Source: Amycolatopsis thailandensis
Lineage (GTDB): Bacteria; Actinomycetota; Actinomycetes; Mycobacteriales; Pseudonocardiaceae
DNA length: 64,000 nucleotides
Assembly (NCBI RefSeq): GCF_002234405.1
Contig: NZ_NMQT01000043.1
Location: forward strand, 46,439-110,438
Direction of reading: 5' to 3'
Shown here piece after piece: positions 44,401 to 54,093 of this stretch. A program made the position numbers and the translations under genes. Below the pieces are notes generated by a model, which was not told the DNA's origin, did no database searches, and saw only the letters and a list, made by a program, of their open reading frames with translations. Numbering within the stretch: position 1 is the stretch's first letter; each line of letters starts with the position of its first letter.

Positions 44401-46127
44401 TGCCCGCAGACCTCACGGACTCGCCACTGCGGCTGACGTTCGCCTTCAGCAGCGGCCGCACTCACGTCTCCCGACTTGATCGCTATCCCAACCCATCGCT
44501 GGTCCGGCAGCTCGCGCTGGGACTGAAGAACCTGACGCACCCGCACGGTGACGTGAACGCGAAGGGAACCGCCAAGGACTACACCCGATGCATCGGCCAC
44601 ATCGTCCGGTGGCTCGACCTGGCAGGTTTCTCCGGGACCGCGGCGGACGTGACGGCGGCACACTTAGTCGGGTTCTGGCGCAGCACGGACGCCGTCATCG
44701 AAGGAATGTCCCGGCGGCTCCTGCGCTCGGTGGACGCCCACGTCGAGCCCCTGCGCGAGGACGTCCGGAAGCACTTGGACGGGCCACCGTTCCGGGTGAC
44801 ACACAACCGCGACCGCCAGGCCTATCGGCCCTACAGCGACGGCGAATGGCAGCGTCTGGTGCGCTGCTGCACCGACATCATCTCGACATCGTGGTCCGAG
44901 CACAACGAGGCGATCAAGACGGCGACAGCGGGGCGGGACCCGGCCGCGGCCGGCTGGTCTGAACAGAACCTGCTGTGGTTACTGCACAATCGAGGACCGC
45001 TCGGGCAGCTCGATGTCGCGGCGCACATGGGATACCAGGACCGCGGCGGCGTCGTGAAGCGCGGCGGCGTCGCCACCGCGGGCTCGAAACTCTTCGTCAC
45101 CACCGACGTCGCGCTGGCCTACCGGCTGCTGCTGGGCACGGCCAGCGGGATCGTCCCGGACGGCCTCGACGACCTGGAACTGTCCGACGTGGACTGGGCA
45201 GGCAACGAGACGGTCGTGCTGAGCTACCTCAAACAGCGCACGGGACCCGAGAGCCTGAACCTGCCGGCACCGGCGGTCCGCATCCTGCGGCAGTGGCTGC
45301 GACATTCGGCTCCGATTCGCAGCTTCGCCCGCGAGGACATCCGGGCGAACCTCTGGCTGAGCTACTACCCGGCCGGACCCGGACACAAGCGCGTGCTCGC
45401 TCCGGTCTTCCAATACGTCACCGTCCAGTCCTGGGTCGCCCGCTACAACCTGCTCGGCGACGACGGCCAGCCCCTGCACCTGCACAAGGCGCGGATTCGC
45501 ACCACGTTCCACCAGCGTCGCGACAAGAGCCGCTGGACCGGGCGCGTCACGATCGACCCGAACCACAGCGCACGAGTCGAGGGCGACCACTACCTGTCGG
45601 CCCCGACACCCGCCCAGAAGGACTCCCTCGAAGCAGTGATCGAGCAGGCACAGACCGACCTGATCCGCAAGGCGACAACACCGTCGGTCCTGACCAAAGA
45701 CGACGTCGAGCACGCAGCTGCTCGATTGCCCACCGAGCTGGCCGGCCTGCAGGTCACCGACCGGGTCATCGTCGAGCTGGTGGGCGGGCAGCGCGACGTG
45801 TTCACCGCCGCCTGCGCAGACCAACTCGCCGGACTGCACGGCCCCGCGGGCAAACCATGTCCGGCCCGCCCCTGGGTTTGCCTGTTGTGCCCGCTCGCGG
45901 TGTTCGCCCCGCGTCACGCGCCCAACCTGCTTCGGCTCAAGGCGTTCTTCGCACGCAGCTTCCGACAGATGCCCGCAGCGCACTTTATGGCCGTGTTCGG
46001 CCCCTACGCCCAGCGCCTGGACGAGATCCTGCCGCGTTTCTCCCCAGCGATCTTGGCCGCGGCACGGACCGAAGTCAGCGACCGCGACCACGAACTACCG
46101 CTACGACCCGAGGAGACGACCTCATGA
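44400..46127 (+). CDS. Tyrosine recombinase 2 (TnpB-like)
   Basis: 575 residues, starting directly at the previous stop. It has the large-recombinase pattern of Tn554 TnpB: KARIRTTFHQRRDKSRWTGRVTIDPNHSARVEGDHYLSA contains the Arg/His/Tyr region, and a C-terminal Cys cluster (FTAACADQLAGLHG...CPARPWVCLLCPLAVF) is likely a zinc site. The three recombinases probably act as one complex, each contributing a DNA-binding role. Overlaps recombinase 3 by 4 bases. Confidence 0.8.
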   Translation: MPADLTDSPLRLTFAFSSGRTHVSRLDRYPNPSLVRQLALGLKNLTHPHGDVNAKGTAKDYTRCIGHIVRWLDLAGFSGTAADVTAAHLVGFWRSTDAVIEGMSRRLLRSVDAHVEPLREDVRKHLDGPPFRVTHNRDRQAYRPYSDGEWQRLVRCCTDIISTSWSEHNEAIKTATAGRDPAAAGWSEQNLLWLLHNRGPLGQLDVAAHMGYQDRGGVVKRGGVATAGSKLFVTTDVALAYRLLLGTASGIVPDGLDDLELSDVDWAGNETVVLSYLKQRTGPESLNLPAPAVRILRQWLRHSAPIRSFAREDIRANLWLSYYPAGPGHKRVLAPVFQYVTVQSWVARYNLLGDDGQPLHLHKARIRTTFHQRRDKSRWTGRVTIDPNHSARVEGDHYLSAPTPAQKDSLEAVIEQAQTDLIRKATTPSVLTKDDVEHAAARLPTELAGLQVTDRVIVELVGGQRDVFTAACADQLAGLHGPAGKPCPARPWVCLLCPLAVFAPRHAPNLLRLKAFFARSFRQMPAAHFMAVFGPYAQRLDEILPRFSPAILAAARTEVSDRDHELPLRPEETTS

Positions 46128-48256
46128 CCACCCCGGTCACGCACCTGCCGGGCGATCCGGCGCAGTCGCCGTTCGCGGGCCAGAGGGTCTGCGAGATCGC
46201 AGGGCTCGCCCTTTCTTCCGGGTCCACGGGGCCCTGCTTCGAGGACACGATCTGGGACCTCAACGACTTGGCAGGCAAGCCGGTGCAGCTGTCAGGCACC
46301 GTCCTGATCTGGGACTTCACCTCGATCACCCACCCGCGCTGGCAATGGGTCGCGCGCGAACTCCTCCTGGCGCTGCTTGCCCCTGGCCACGACCAGGTCG
46401 CGGCGCTGCCGCTGGCCCACCGCCGCGCGCTGCACCCGATCACCTGCGGCAACCGGCTCGACTTCCTGACCCGGTGGTTCAACTGGTTGTCCGAACAGGA
46501 CGTGACCGACCTCGGCGACGTCACCCAACTGCACTGCGACCGTTTCCTCCAGCACGAACGGGAACGCGGGCTCGCCGACTCGACCATTCTGGCCGCCGCG
46601 GTGGTGATCAAGGACGTCGCCCGATACGGCGCCCTGTTCACCACGGACCGATATCCAGACGCGTTGGTCCCTTGGAATGGCAAGTCGCTGGCCGAGGTGA
46701 GCGGCTATCAGCGCAGCGGCGAGAACGTCACTCAGCCGGTTCCGCCGGAGATCCTGCACCCGGCACTCCAGGCCGCACTGCACGTCGTCGAGACGGTCGC
46801 TCCTCACCTGGCCGTCCTCATTGAGCAACGACGCTCCGGCAAACAGCAACCGCAGACCGCGGCGAGCTCCCGGCCGGACGAGGTCGCGACCTATCTCGCT
46901 CGGCGCATCGCAGGGGCGAAGGCACTTCCTCAGGCCGACGAACACAGGGTCGCGGCCAGGCTGAAGAACGGCTGGCGCCACACCGATCCACTGCTCTGGC
47001 TGGCGTTCGGGGACATGGCCCACGACCTCGGCGTCGAGTTCAGTCGACCAGCAGTCGAACGCCACCGGAACCTGCTCGAAGACGCCGTCGCCCAGCTCGG
47101 CATCGCACCGGCCATCGCACGTGACGCCATACTGATCGAACGCGCCGACGGACAAGGACGCGTGCCATGGACGCTCCCGCTGACACCGATGCGCCTGCAC
47201 TACCTGCGAAACCACGTGTTCAACGCCTGCCTGATGGTCACCACCGCGGTCAGCGGCATGCGGTCCGGCGAACTGATGGAGATCACCGCAGCATCCCCGC
47301 TGCCACCGCGCGAGCTCGCCGCGGACCTATTCCGCTTCGCCCTGGGTAGCACGCGAATCAAGGGCGAACAGTTCGGCGGGGTTGACGACGAATGGGTCGT
47401 CATCGAAGCCGCCCATCGAGCCGTCAAGCTGGCAGCCCGCCTCGCCGGCACCGAACCCGGCGAGTCCGTCTTCGGACGCTTCACCTTCACTTCCCGGTTC
47501 AACACCTTCCGCAACTGGGTCAACAGCTCCGAGGGCGCCAGACTCGGCTTCGCCGCCATCCCAGACGGTCGCGTCACGGCCCCCATGCTGCGCCGGACCC
47601 TGTCCTTGGAGCTCGCGCACCGACCCAATGGCCTCTTCGCGGCGAAACTGCACCTCAAGCACATCTCCGTCGCCACAACGGAGGGATACGCCGCACGCCC
47701 AGGTGGGTCCCAGGCACGGTTCCGGGCGGAGACGGTCATCGAGGAGCGCAAGCATCGGGAGAACCTCACCGTCGCGGCTTTCCGCGACTACCAGGCCGGC
47801 GCCATGCCCACCGGGCCCGGCGCGCGTTCCCTGATCTCGGCGTTCGACCACGTCGACGCGCAGCTGCGCAAGGATCAGGCCGCCCAACCCACCGTGGTCG
47901 CCTCCGACCGGCACGTCGAAATGCTACTGAAGAAGCTCGCCAACGCCCTGCACATTCAGGCCGCGAACTACTGCTGGTTCACCGATCCACGAAAAGCGCT
48001 CTGCCTCCGGCTCGCAGGCACACCCGACGCCACACAGCCACTCGCCGGCCTCTGCGATGCCGCTCGATGCCCACAAGCGACCTTCCACCAGCACCACCGC
48101 GACGTCTGGGCCAGCAACGCCCGCACCACCAAGACCTTCCTCGGCAATCCGCGCATCCCCAACGGGGAGAAGCTCCGGCTTACCGCTGAACACGAGCGCG
48201 CACGACAGGTCGTCGACGCGATCGACGCGAACGCAACCAGGGACAACCGCCCATGA
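46124..48256 (+). CDS. Tyrosine recombinase 3
   Basis: 710 residues from ATG 46124. SGMRSGELMEI (Arg box), LAHRPNGLFAAKLHLKHISVATTEGYAARPG with His and Tyr, and a long C-terminal region with PNGEKLRLTAEHERARQ. Cys residues near ~585-650 (ANYCWFTDPRKALCLRLAG, CDAARCPQA) suggest a metal site. Coupled by ATGA overlaps on both sides. Confidence 0.8.
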   Translation: MTTPVTHLPGDPAQSPFAGQRVCEIAGLALSSGSTGPCFEDTIWDLNDLAGKPVQLSGTVLIWDFTSITHPRWQWVARELLLALLAPGHDQVAALPLAHRRALHPITCGNRLDFLTRWFNWLSEQDVTDLGDVTQLHCDRFLQHERERGLADSTILAAAVVIKDVARYGALFTTDRYPDALVPWNGKSLAEVSGYQRSGENVTQPVPPEILHPALQAALHVVETVAPHLAVLIEQRRSGKQQPQTAASSRPDEVATYLARRIAGAKALPQADEHRVAARLKNGWRHTDPLLWLAFGDMAHDLGVEFSRPAVERHRNLLEDAVAQLGIAPAIARDAILIERADGQGRVPWTLPLTPMRLHYLRNHVFNACLMVTTAVSGMRSGELMEITAASPLPPRELAADLFRFALGSTRIKGEQFGGVDDEWVVIEAAHRAVKLAARLAGTEPGESVFGRFTFTSRFNTFRNWVNSSEGARLGFAAIPDGRVTAPMLRRTLSLELAHRPNGLFAAKLHLKHISVATTEGYAARPGGSQARFRAETVIEERKHRENLTVAAFRDYQAGAMPTGPGARSLISAFDHVDAQLRKDQAAQPTVVASDRHVEMLLKKLANALHIQAANYCWFTDPRKALCLRLAGTPDATQPLAGLCDAARCPQATFHQHHRDVWASNARTTKTFLGNPRIPNGEKLRLTAEHERARQVVDAIDANATRDNRP

Positions 48257-48675
48257 CGATCAACGACGCCCAACGCACGCAGACCGAAGCACGCATCCGA
48301 GCAGCCATAGACCGGCTGCTCAGCGGCGACATCCCTCCAGGCGGCCGATGCGACATCAAGACGCTCGCCCGCGAAGCACGGGTCTCCCGCGCCGCGCTCT
48401 ACCGCACCTACCTCCACCTCAAGGTCGAGTTCGACCAGCGCATGAACCGGCTGCGCGACAACAACCACCAACCAGACCCGCGCGAAGCCCAGATCACCCG
48501 GCTCAAAGACGAGAACGTCCGCCTCAAGGCCCGTCTCAGCGAGCTGACACAGCAGGTCGGCGAGCTCAAAGCTGGACAGACCAGCGCGATCTCTCAACTC
48601 GCCGCACAGCACGAGGAACTGCTCCGACTCCGTCACGTGAGTATGTCCGCGAATTTCGACCGCACTTGTTCGTGA
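48253..48675 (+). CDS. Small HTH/coiled-coil protein (TnpC / DUF6262-like)
   Basis: 140 residues. Residues 1-60 form an HTH-like head (RIRAAIDRLLSGDIPPGGRCDIKTLAREARVSRAALYRTYLH); residues 70-130 are a heptad-rich coiled coil (ITRLKDENVRLKARLSELTQQVGELKAGQTS). In Tn554-type transposons the third small gene has this form and aids orientation or efficiency. Overlaps recombinase 3 by 4 bases; its end runs into a set of short direct repeats. Confidence 0.75.
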   Translation: MTINDAQRTQTEARIRAAIDRLLSGDIPPGGRCDIKTLAREARVSRAALYRTYLHLKVEFDQRMNRLRDNNHQPDPREAQITRLKDENVRLKARLSELTQQVGELKAGQTSAISQLAAQHEELLRLRHVSMSANFDRTCS

Positions 48676-48738
48676 ATTCTGAACGCACATGTTGATCACC
48701 TGCCGTGAGCAATGTCGCTGAGTTTCGACCGCACCATG
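48645..48738. repeat. Three short direct repeats after the recombinase genes
   Basis: GTCCGCGAATTTCGACCGCA at 48645, a diverged copy TTCGTGAATTCTGAACGCAC at 48669, and GTCGCTGAGTTTCGACCGCA at 48714. They overlap the end of the coiled-coil gene. Possible recombinase binding sites or a transposon end. Confidence 0.5.
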
Positions 48739-48968
48739 GCGTTCCCCATGATCAAGTCGGGCCGCTACTCGACGCGCCTCCAGGTCGTTCGCCCTCCGCT
48801 TAGCACCGGGCGCTCCACATGCCGCTTGCCCGTTACTGGACCCCACGTTGCCAGGTGCGGGGTCACAGACAGCATCAGAAGTGGCACCTGTTATCGCGCG
48901 GGCGTTTGGCGAGGGCTGCGTACTCGAACACCCGACATGCGGCATGAGCGTGTGTTGAGGTAACACGG
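48739..48968. other. Spacer before the hydrolase/caspase-WD40 operon
   Basis: 230 bases without a gene; contains the upstream region of the hydrolase with GAGGTAAC as ribosome site. Confidence 0.4.
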
Positions 48969-49952
48969 ATGCTGGCTGTGACGACTTGTGGGCGTCGGCG
49001 TCGGGTGCCTGTGCTGGACTTGGGGAGAGCTGTGTTTGGGCGTGTGATGGTGGTCCATGGGGTGGGGCAGGAGTTTCGCGGACCAGAGCTGATGTGTCAG
49101 TCGGTGGGGCCAGCATTGCGTGATGGGGTTCGCCTGTCCGGCGGGCCTGCGTTGAGTGCCGGCGATGTGGCATGCGTGTTTTACGGTGACGTGTTTTTCG
49201 AGCCGGGTTCTCGAACGGGAGATGTGCCGCCGTGGGATGAGTTCGATGTAGAAACCGGTTTCGAGGCCGAGCTGCTTGAAGCGTGGTGGGAATACGCCGC
49301 GTCGGTTGACCCTGCGGTGGCAGGGCCTGATGAGCAGGGGACTCGCGGGGCAGTGGGGTATGCGCTGTCGCGCCCGTTGCTGATTCGTCGGGTGCGGGCG
49401 GCGTTGAACGCGCTGACCGGGTTACCGTTCTTCGAGAAAGTGTCAGACCGGATGCTGGTCTTCGCGTTGAAGCAGGTCCGCCGGTATATGACGGAGCCGA
49501 GTGTGCGGGTGGCCGCGCGGGAACGTGTTGCTGCGGCGGTCGGTGCGGAGACACGGGTGGTGGTGGCACATTCGCTGGGGTCGGTGGTGGCGTACGAAGC
49601 GTTGTGCGCGAACCCGCGGTGGCCGGTGACGGATTTCGTGACGGTGGGGTCGCCGCTGGGTTTGCGGTCGGTGATCTTCGACCGTCTCGACCCTGCACCG
49701 GTGGACGGGGCTGGGGTGTGGCCTGCGGGTGTGCGGCGGTGGACGAATATCGCAGATCCGGGCGACGTCGTAGCGTTGGCCGGGGTGCTGGCGGACCGAT
49801 TCGGCGATCGGGTGGTGGATGTGCCGATCACGAACGGTGCACGGATGCATGACCTGCTCAGATATCTGACCGCGCCGAGTGTGGGCACTGCGGTCGCCCG
49901 TGGATTACCTGAGGCGAACGATGCCGGTGAGACGGGGCACCGACGTGATTGA
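48969..49952 (+). CDS. Alpha/beta serine hydrolase (probable lipase/esterase effector)
   Basis: 327 residues. GRVMVVHGVGQEF gives the oxyanion strand; the nucleophile elbow is VVAHSLGSVVAYEAL with Ser202 (GHSxG type with Ala); an Asp in IADPGDVVALAGVL and a late His in ARMHDLLRYLT could complete the triad. It has no signal peptide. Its end overlaps the caspase-WD40 gene by 32 bases, so the two are made together. In bacterial defence operons such hydrolases often act as death effectors; here either this enzyme or the caspase head could be the effector. GAGGTAAC precedes ATG 48969. Confidence 0.78.
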   Translation: MLAVTTCGRRRRVPVLDLGRAVFGRVMVVHGVGQEFRGPELMCQSVGPALRDGVRLSGGPALSAGDVACVFYGDVFFEPGSRTGDVPPWDEFDVETGFEAELLEAWWEYAASVDPAVAGPDEQGTRGAVGYALSRPLLIRRVRAALNALTGLPFFEKVSDRMLVFALKQVRRYMTEPSVRVAARERVAAAVGAETRVVVAHSLGSVVAYEALCANPRWPVTDFVTVGSPLGLRSVIFDRLDPAPVDGAGVWPAGVRRWTNIADPGDVVALAGVLADRFGDRVVDVPITNGARMHDLLRYLTAPSVGTAVARGLPEANDAGETGHRRD

Positions 49953-52900
49953 TGAGCAGAGGTCGGCTAGTGCCCAGCGCAAGTTCTTGATCACGGTCGG
50001 TGTGAGTGCGTACCGAGATGACCAGATCCCGGATCTGCCCGGCGCGGTTGAGGACGCGGAGCGGGTGCGGCGCTTGCTGGCGCCGATGGGGTACGAGGTT
50101 GTACTGCCCGGTCTGGCGGCAATGTCGGCCCGGGATGTACCGGTTGAGGTGCAGCGATGGGCGGTAAGGGAGAAGCTGGGCGCTCAGGATGTGGTGGTGG
50201 TGTACTTCGCCGGTCACGGCGTGGCGGAGGTAGATCGTCACTATCTGCAGCTCAGTGACGCTGAGGCTGCCCTGACCGCCACGGCGTTGGCGAGTGAGGA
50301 TCTGGCCCGGCCGTTCATGGGCGGTCAGGTGCAGTTGGGACACTTGCTGGTCATATTGGACACGTGCTACGCCGGAGCGGGAACCAACGATATTGCCCGT
50401 CTTGCCGGCGAGCTGATCCGCAGCCAGCCCAAGGCAGCGGGGCGATGGACGTTGGCTGCGGCTCGCGGTAAGCAGACGGCCCGCGACAACGCTTTCGTCG
50501 ACGCGCTGGCCGACACGCTGGCCCATCCCCAGGCTGGTGCTCGCCAGGAGTTCCTGTCGGTGCGTGAGGTCACCACCAGAATCAACGCCTACTTCAAAGA
50601 CAAGGAAATACCACAGCGGGCGTCGCACTCGGTAGTGGACAGTGACGGGCAGGTTCCCTTCTTCTCCAACCCTGCCCACATCCCCGACCTGCCCGCGGGG
50701 GATCTTGACGTCGCGACGCTGGCCTTGCTGCGCAAGCGTGTCGATAGGCATTTCGTGCCTCGCGCGCGGGGCGTCGAGCACGCCGGTGACGTCGGCGACT
50801 ACTTCACTGCCCGCACCACCGCATTGCGTGAACTGGCCGCATGGCTACACGCCGAGCGGCACGATCGCCGGGCCCGGGTTGTGACTGGCCAGCCGGGGTC
50901 GGGTAAGTCGGCGTTGCTAGGGAGGCTGATACTGCTGACCGAACCGGACGAACCCGCCCGTGCCCGCACCGACCCAGACGCGTTGCCCCCGGCAGGGCTG
51001 CAGATCGTGCCGCTGCACGCCCGCCGCGCTACCCGTGATTCGCTCACCCGAGACCTAGCCACCACGCTCGGCGCTCCCGAGGCTGACCTGGACGAGCTCC
51101 TGCAGATCCTCGCCGAACGTCCGGCGCCGCTCGTGATCGTTGTGGACGCCCTCGACGAAGCCGGCACCGCCGGCGACCCGAACGAGGGCATGCGGATCGG
51201 TCGTGAACTACTGCGCCCGATGACCTCCATGCCCACAGTGCGGTTGATCATCGGCACCCGGGCCCCCCTTATCCGCACCTTTGGCCGCGCCATCGAGGTT
51301 CTGGACCTCGACGACCCTACCTACATCGACAGGGGTGATGTAGCGGCCTACGCCCGCGACGTCCTGCTGGACGTCCACGACCCCGACAGTCGTTCCCCTT
51401 ACCGCGGCAACGCTTCGCTGGCCGCCACCATCGGGCACGCGATCGCCGACCGAGCCGGAACATCGTTCCTGGTCGCCCGCATGACCGCGACCGCCCTGGT
51501 CCACGGCCAGATCACCATCGACACCACCACACCAGGCTGGCGTAACACGCTCCCCAGAGACGCCACGGAAGCCTTCGCCGCCTACCTCGCCCGGTTCGGC
51601 CCCAACCGCCCGAAAGTTGAACGGCTGCTTCGCCCTCTCGCCTACGCCCAAGGCGCGGGCTTACCTTGGTCGACACTATGGGGCCCGCTCGCTGAAGCCC
51701 TCTCCGGCATCCCCTGCCCCCGCGACGACCTACGCTGGCTACAGGAACACGCTGGCGCCTATCTGCTGGAAAACACCGCACACCACGACTCGGTGTTCCG
51801 GCTCTTCCACGAAACCATGGCCGAACACCTCCGCTCCTCCGGCCACGACCGCCAAGCGCATCACTCCATCACCACAGCGCTCCTCGGCCAAGTCCCCATC
51901 GACCCGGTCACCAGCCGCCGCGACTGGGCCAACGCCCACCCCTACATCCGCGACCACCTCGCCACCCACGCCGCCGCAGCATCACAACTCGACGACCTCA
52001 TCACCGACCTTCTCTACCTCGTCCACGCCAACCCCGACCAGCTCCTCGTCGCCCTCCACACGGTGACCACCAACCAGGGCAGGATCACCGCAGCGATCTA
52101 CCGGCATTCCGCCACCACCCACCGCCACCTCACCACCCGTCGCCGACAACGACTGCTCGCCATCGACGCCGCCCGATTCAACGCACCCCACCACCAGACC
52201 GTGCTCAGCCAGGGCCTCACCTGGGTCCCCCGCTGGGCAACTGGCCAACAAACCGCTATCGCACTCCGCGCCACCCTCACCGGCCACACCAGCTGGGTAA
52301 ATGCGGTGGCGGTAGCCGAGGTCGACGGCCAGCTGGTCGCCCTCACCACCAGCCGCGATGAGACGGTGCGGGTGTGGGACCTGCGTGACGGGTCGCTCCG
52401 CGCCACTCTCATCGGCCACACCAACTCAGTGACCGCGGTGGCGGTAGCCGAGGTCGACGGCCAGCCGGTCGCCGTCACCACCAGCGACGATGAGACGGCT
52501 CGGGTGTGGAACCTGGGCGACGGCACGGAACGCGCCACCCTCACCGGCCACACCAACTCAGTGACCGCGGTGGCGGTAGCCGAGGTCGACGGCCAGCCGG
52601 TCGCCGTCACCACCAGCGAGGATCATACGGCTCGGGTGTGGAACCTGGGCGACGGGTCGCTCCGCGCCACCCTCACCGGCCACACCAACTCAGTGACCGC
52701 GGTGGCGGTAGCCGAGGTCGACGGCCAGCCGGTCGCCGTCACCATCAGCTACGACAACACAGTGCGGGTGTGGGACCTGCGTGACGGCACGGAACGCGCC
52801 ACCCTCACCGGCCACACCAGCTGGATAAATGCGGTGGCGGTAGCCGAGGTCGACGGCCAGCCGGTCGCCGTCACCACCAACGACGATAAGACGGTGCGGG

Positions 52901-54093
52901 TGTGGGACCTGCGTGACGGGTCGCTCCGCGCCACCCTCACCGGCCACACCAACTCAGTGACCGCGGTGGCGGTAGCCGAGGTCGACGGCCAGCCGGTCGC
53001 CCTCACCACCAGCCACGACAACACAGTGCGGGTGTGGGACTTAGCTATTTTGGCCGAAGAACGCGAGCGGAAAGGTCATACAGCCGACATTAAGCAGATC
53101 ATCGCTATATCGAAGCCAAACCTGGCAGTTCTAATTACTGCTAGCGAGGATCATACGGCTCGGGTGTGGGACCTGCGTGACGGGTCGCTCCGCGCCACCC
53201 TCATCGGCCACACCAACTCAGTGACCGCGGTGGCGGTAGCCGAGGTCGACGGCCAGCCGGTCGCCGTCACCACCAGCGACGATGAGACGGCTCGGGTGTG
53301 GAACCTGGGCGACGGGTCGCTCCGCGCCACCCTCACCGGCCACACCAACTCAGTGAATGCGGTGGCGGTAGCCGAGGTCGACGGCCGGCCGGTCGCCGTC
53401 ACCACCAGCGACGATGAGACGGCGCGGGTGTGGGACCTGCGTGACGGCACGGAACGCGCCACCCTCACCGGCCACACCAACTGGATAAATGCGGTGGCGG
53501 TAGCCGAGGTCGACGGCCAGCCGGTCGCCGTCACCACCGGCCACGACATCACAGTGCGGGTGTGGAACGTGGGCGACGGCACGGAACGCGCCACCCTCAT
53601 CGGCCACACCAGCTGGGTAAATGCGGTGGCGGTAGCCGAGGTCGACGGCCGGCCGGTCGCCGTCACCACCAGCCACGACAACACAGTGCGGGTGTGGAAT
53701 CTGGGCGACGGCACGGAACGCGCCACCCTCACCGGCCACACCAGCTGGGTAAATGCGGTGGCGGTAGCCGAGGTCGACGGCCGGCCGGTCGCCGTCACCA
53801 CCAGCTACGACAACACAGTGCGGGTGTGGGACCTGCGTGACGGGTCGCTCCGCGCCACCCTCACCGGCCACACCAACTCAGTGACCGCGGTGGCGGTAGC
53901 CGAGGTCGACGGCCAGCCGGTCGCCCTCACCACCAGCGACGATGAGACGGTGCGGGTGTGGGACTTGCTCAGCAACGCTGAAATTGAAGTCATCGACTAC
54001 TCCGGATACCCGACCAGCGACCTGTGCCTAGGACCAGGATCCACGCTCGCCTTCCGGGCAGGATGGGACGTGATTGTTCTAACCACGAAGTGA
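49921..54093 (+). CDS. Caspase-like / STAND NTPase / WD40 protein (NLR-like)
   Basis: 1,390 residues from ATG 49921. Order: a caspase-fold peptidase (residues ~20-240) with His99 in YFAGHG and Cys149 in LDTCYAG; an NTPase module with Walker A TGQPGSGKS (Lys329) and Walker B VIVVDALDEAG; a winged/helical region (~480-780); then 13 WD40 blades of 44 residues (782-1353) plus a closing strand. Blades 1-6 are near-identical, blade 7 is diverged; blades 8-13 near-identical, end diverged: two seven-bladed propellers. This is the architecture of STAND proteins that sense a target with the repeats and activate an N-terminal effector. Recent repeat exchange is visible in the DNA. Confidence 0.88.
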   Translation: MPVRRGTDVIDEQRSASAQRKFLITVGVSAYRDDQIPDLPGAVEDAERVRRLLAPMGYEVVLPGLAAMSARDVPVEVQRWAVREKLGAQDVVVVYFAGHGVAEVDRHYLQLSDAEAALTATALASEDLARPFMGGQVQLGHLLVILDTCYAGAGTNDIARLAGELIRSQPKAAGRWTLAAARGKQTARDNAFVDALADTLAHPQAGARQEFLSVREVTTRINAYFKDKEIPQRASHSVVDSDGQVPFFSNPAHIPDLPAGDLDVATLALLRKRVDRHFVPRARGVEHAGDVGDYFTARTTALRELAAWLHAERHDRRARVVTGQPGSGKSALLGRLILLTEPDEPARARTDPDALPPAGLQIVPLHARRATRDSLTRDLATTLGAPEADLDELLQILAERPAPLVIVVDALDEAGTAGDPNEGMRIGRELLRPMTSMPTVRLIIGTRAPLIRTFGRAIEVLDLDDPTYIDRGDVAAYARDVLLDVHDPDSRSPYRGNASLAATIGHAIADRAGTSFLVARMTATALVHGQITIDTTTPGWRNTLPRDATEAFAAYLARFGPNRPKVERLLRPLAYAQGAGLPWSTLWGPLAEALSGIPCPRDDLRWLQEHAGAYLLENTAHHDSVFRLFHETMAEHLRSSGHDRQAHHSITTALLGQVPIDPVTSRRDWANAHPYIRDHLATHAAAASQLDDLITDLLYLVHANPDQLLVALHTVTTNQGRITAAIYRHSATTHRHLTTRRRQRLLAIDAARFNAPHHQTVLSQGLTWVPRWATGQQTAIALRATLTGHTSWVNAVAVAEVDGQLVALTTSRDETVRVWDLRDGSLRATLIGHTNSVTAVAVAEVDGQPVAVTTSDDETARVWNLGDGTERATLTGHTNSVTAVAVAEVDGQPVAVTTSEDHTARVWNLGDGSLRATLTGHTNSVTAVAVAEVDGQPVAVTISYDNTVRVWDLRDGTERATLTGHTSWINAVAVAEVDGQPVAVTTNDDKTVRVWDLRDGSLRATLTGHTNSVTAVAVAEVDGQPVALTTSHDNTVRVWDLAILAEERERKGHTADIKQIIAISKPNLAVLITASEDHTARVWDLRDGSLRATLIGHTNSVTAVAVAEVDGQPVAVTTSDDETARVWNLGDGSLRATLTGHTNSVNAVAVAEVDGRPVAVTTSDDETARVWDLRDGTERATLTGHTNWINAVAVAEVDGQPVAVTTGHDITVRVWNVGDGTERATLIGHTSWVNAVAVAEVDGRPVAVTTSHDNTVRVWNLGDGTERATLTGHTSWVNAVAVAEVDGRPVAVTTSYDNTVRVWDLRDGSLRATLTGHTNSVTAVAVAEVDGQPVALTTSDDETVRVWDLLSNAEIEVIDYSGYPTSDLCLGPGSTLAFRAGWDVIVLTTK
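52264..53979 (+). repeat. 132-bp tandem WD40-coding repeats
   Basis: Thirteen 132-bp units, near-identical in DNA apart from unit 7 (53,040-53,165), which is different and lower in GC. Variable codons cluster at a few fixed places in each unit (after GHT, around SxDxT, and WDL/WNL). Confidence 0.85.

Noticed and set aside
44975..46123. Long open upstream extension of recombinase 3 (frame from 44,975)
   Set aside because: It is the +2 shadow of recombinase 2; the real start is the overlapping ATG at 46124.
52098..53993. Minus-strand frames across the WD40 repeats
   Set aside because: Periodic shadow translations of the repeat DNA.
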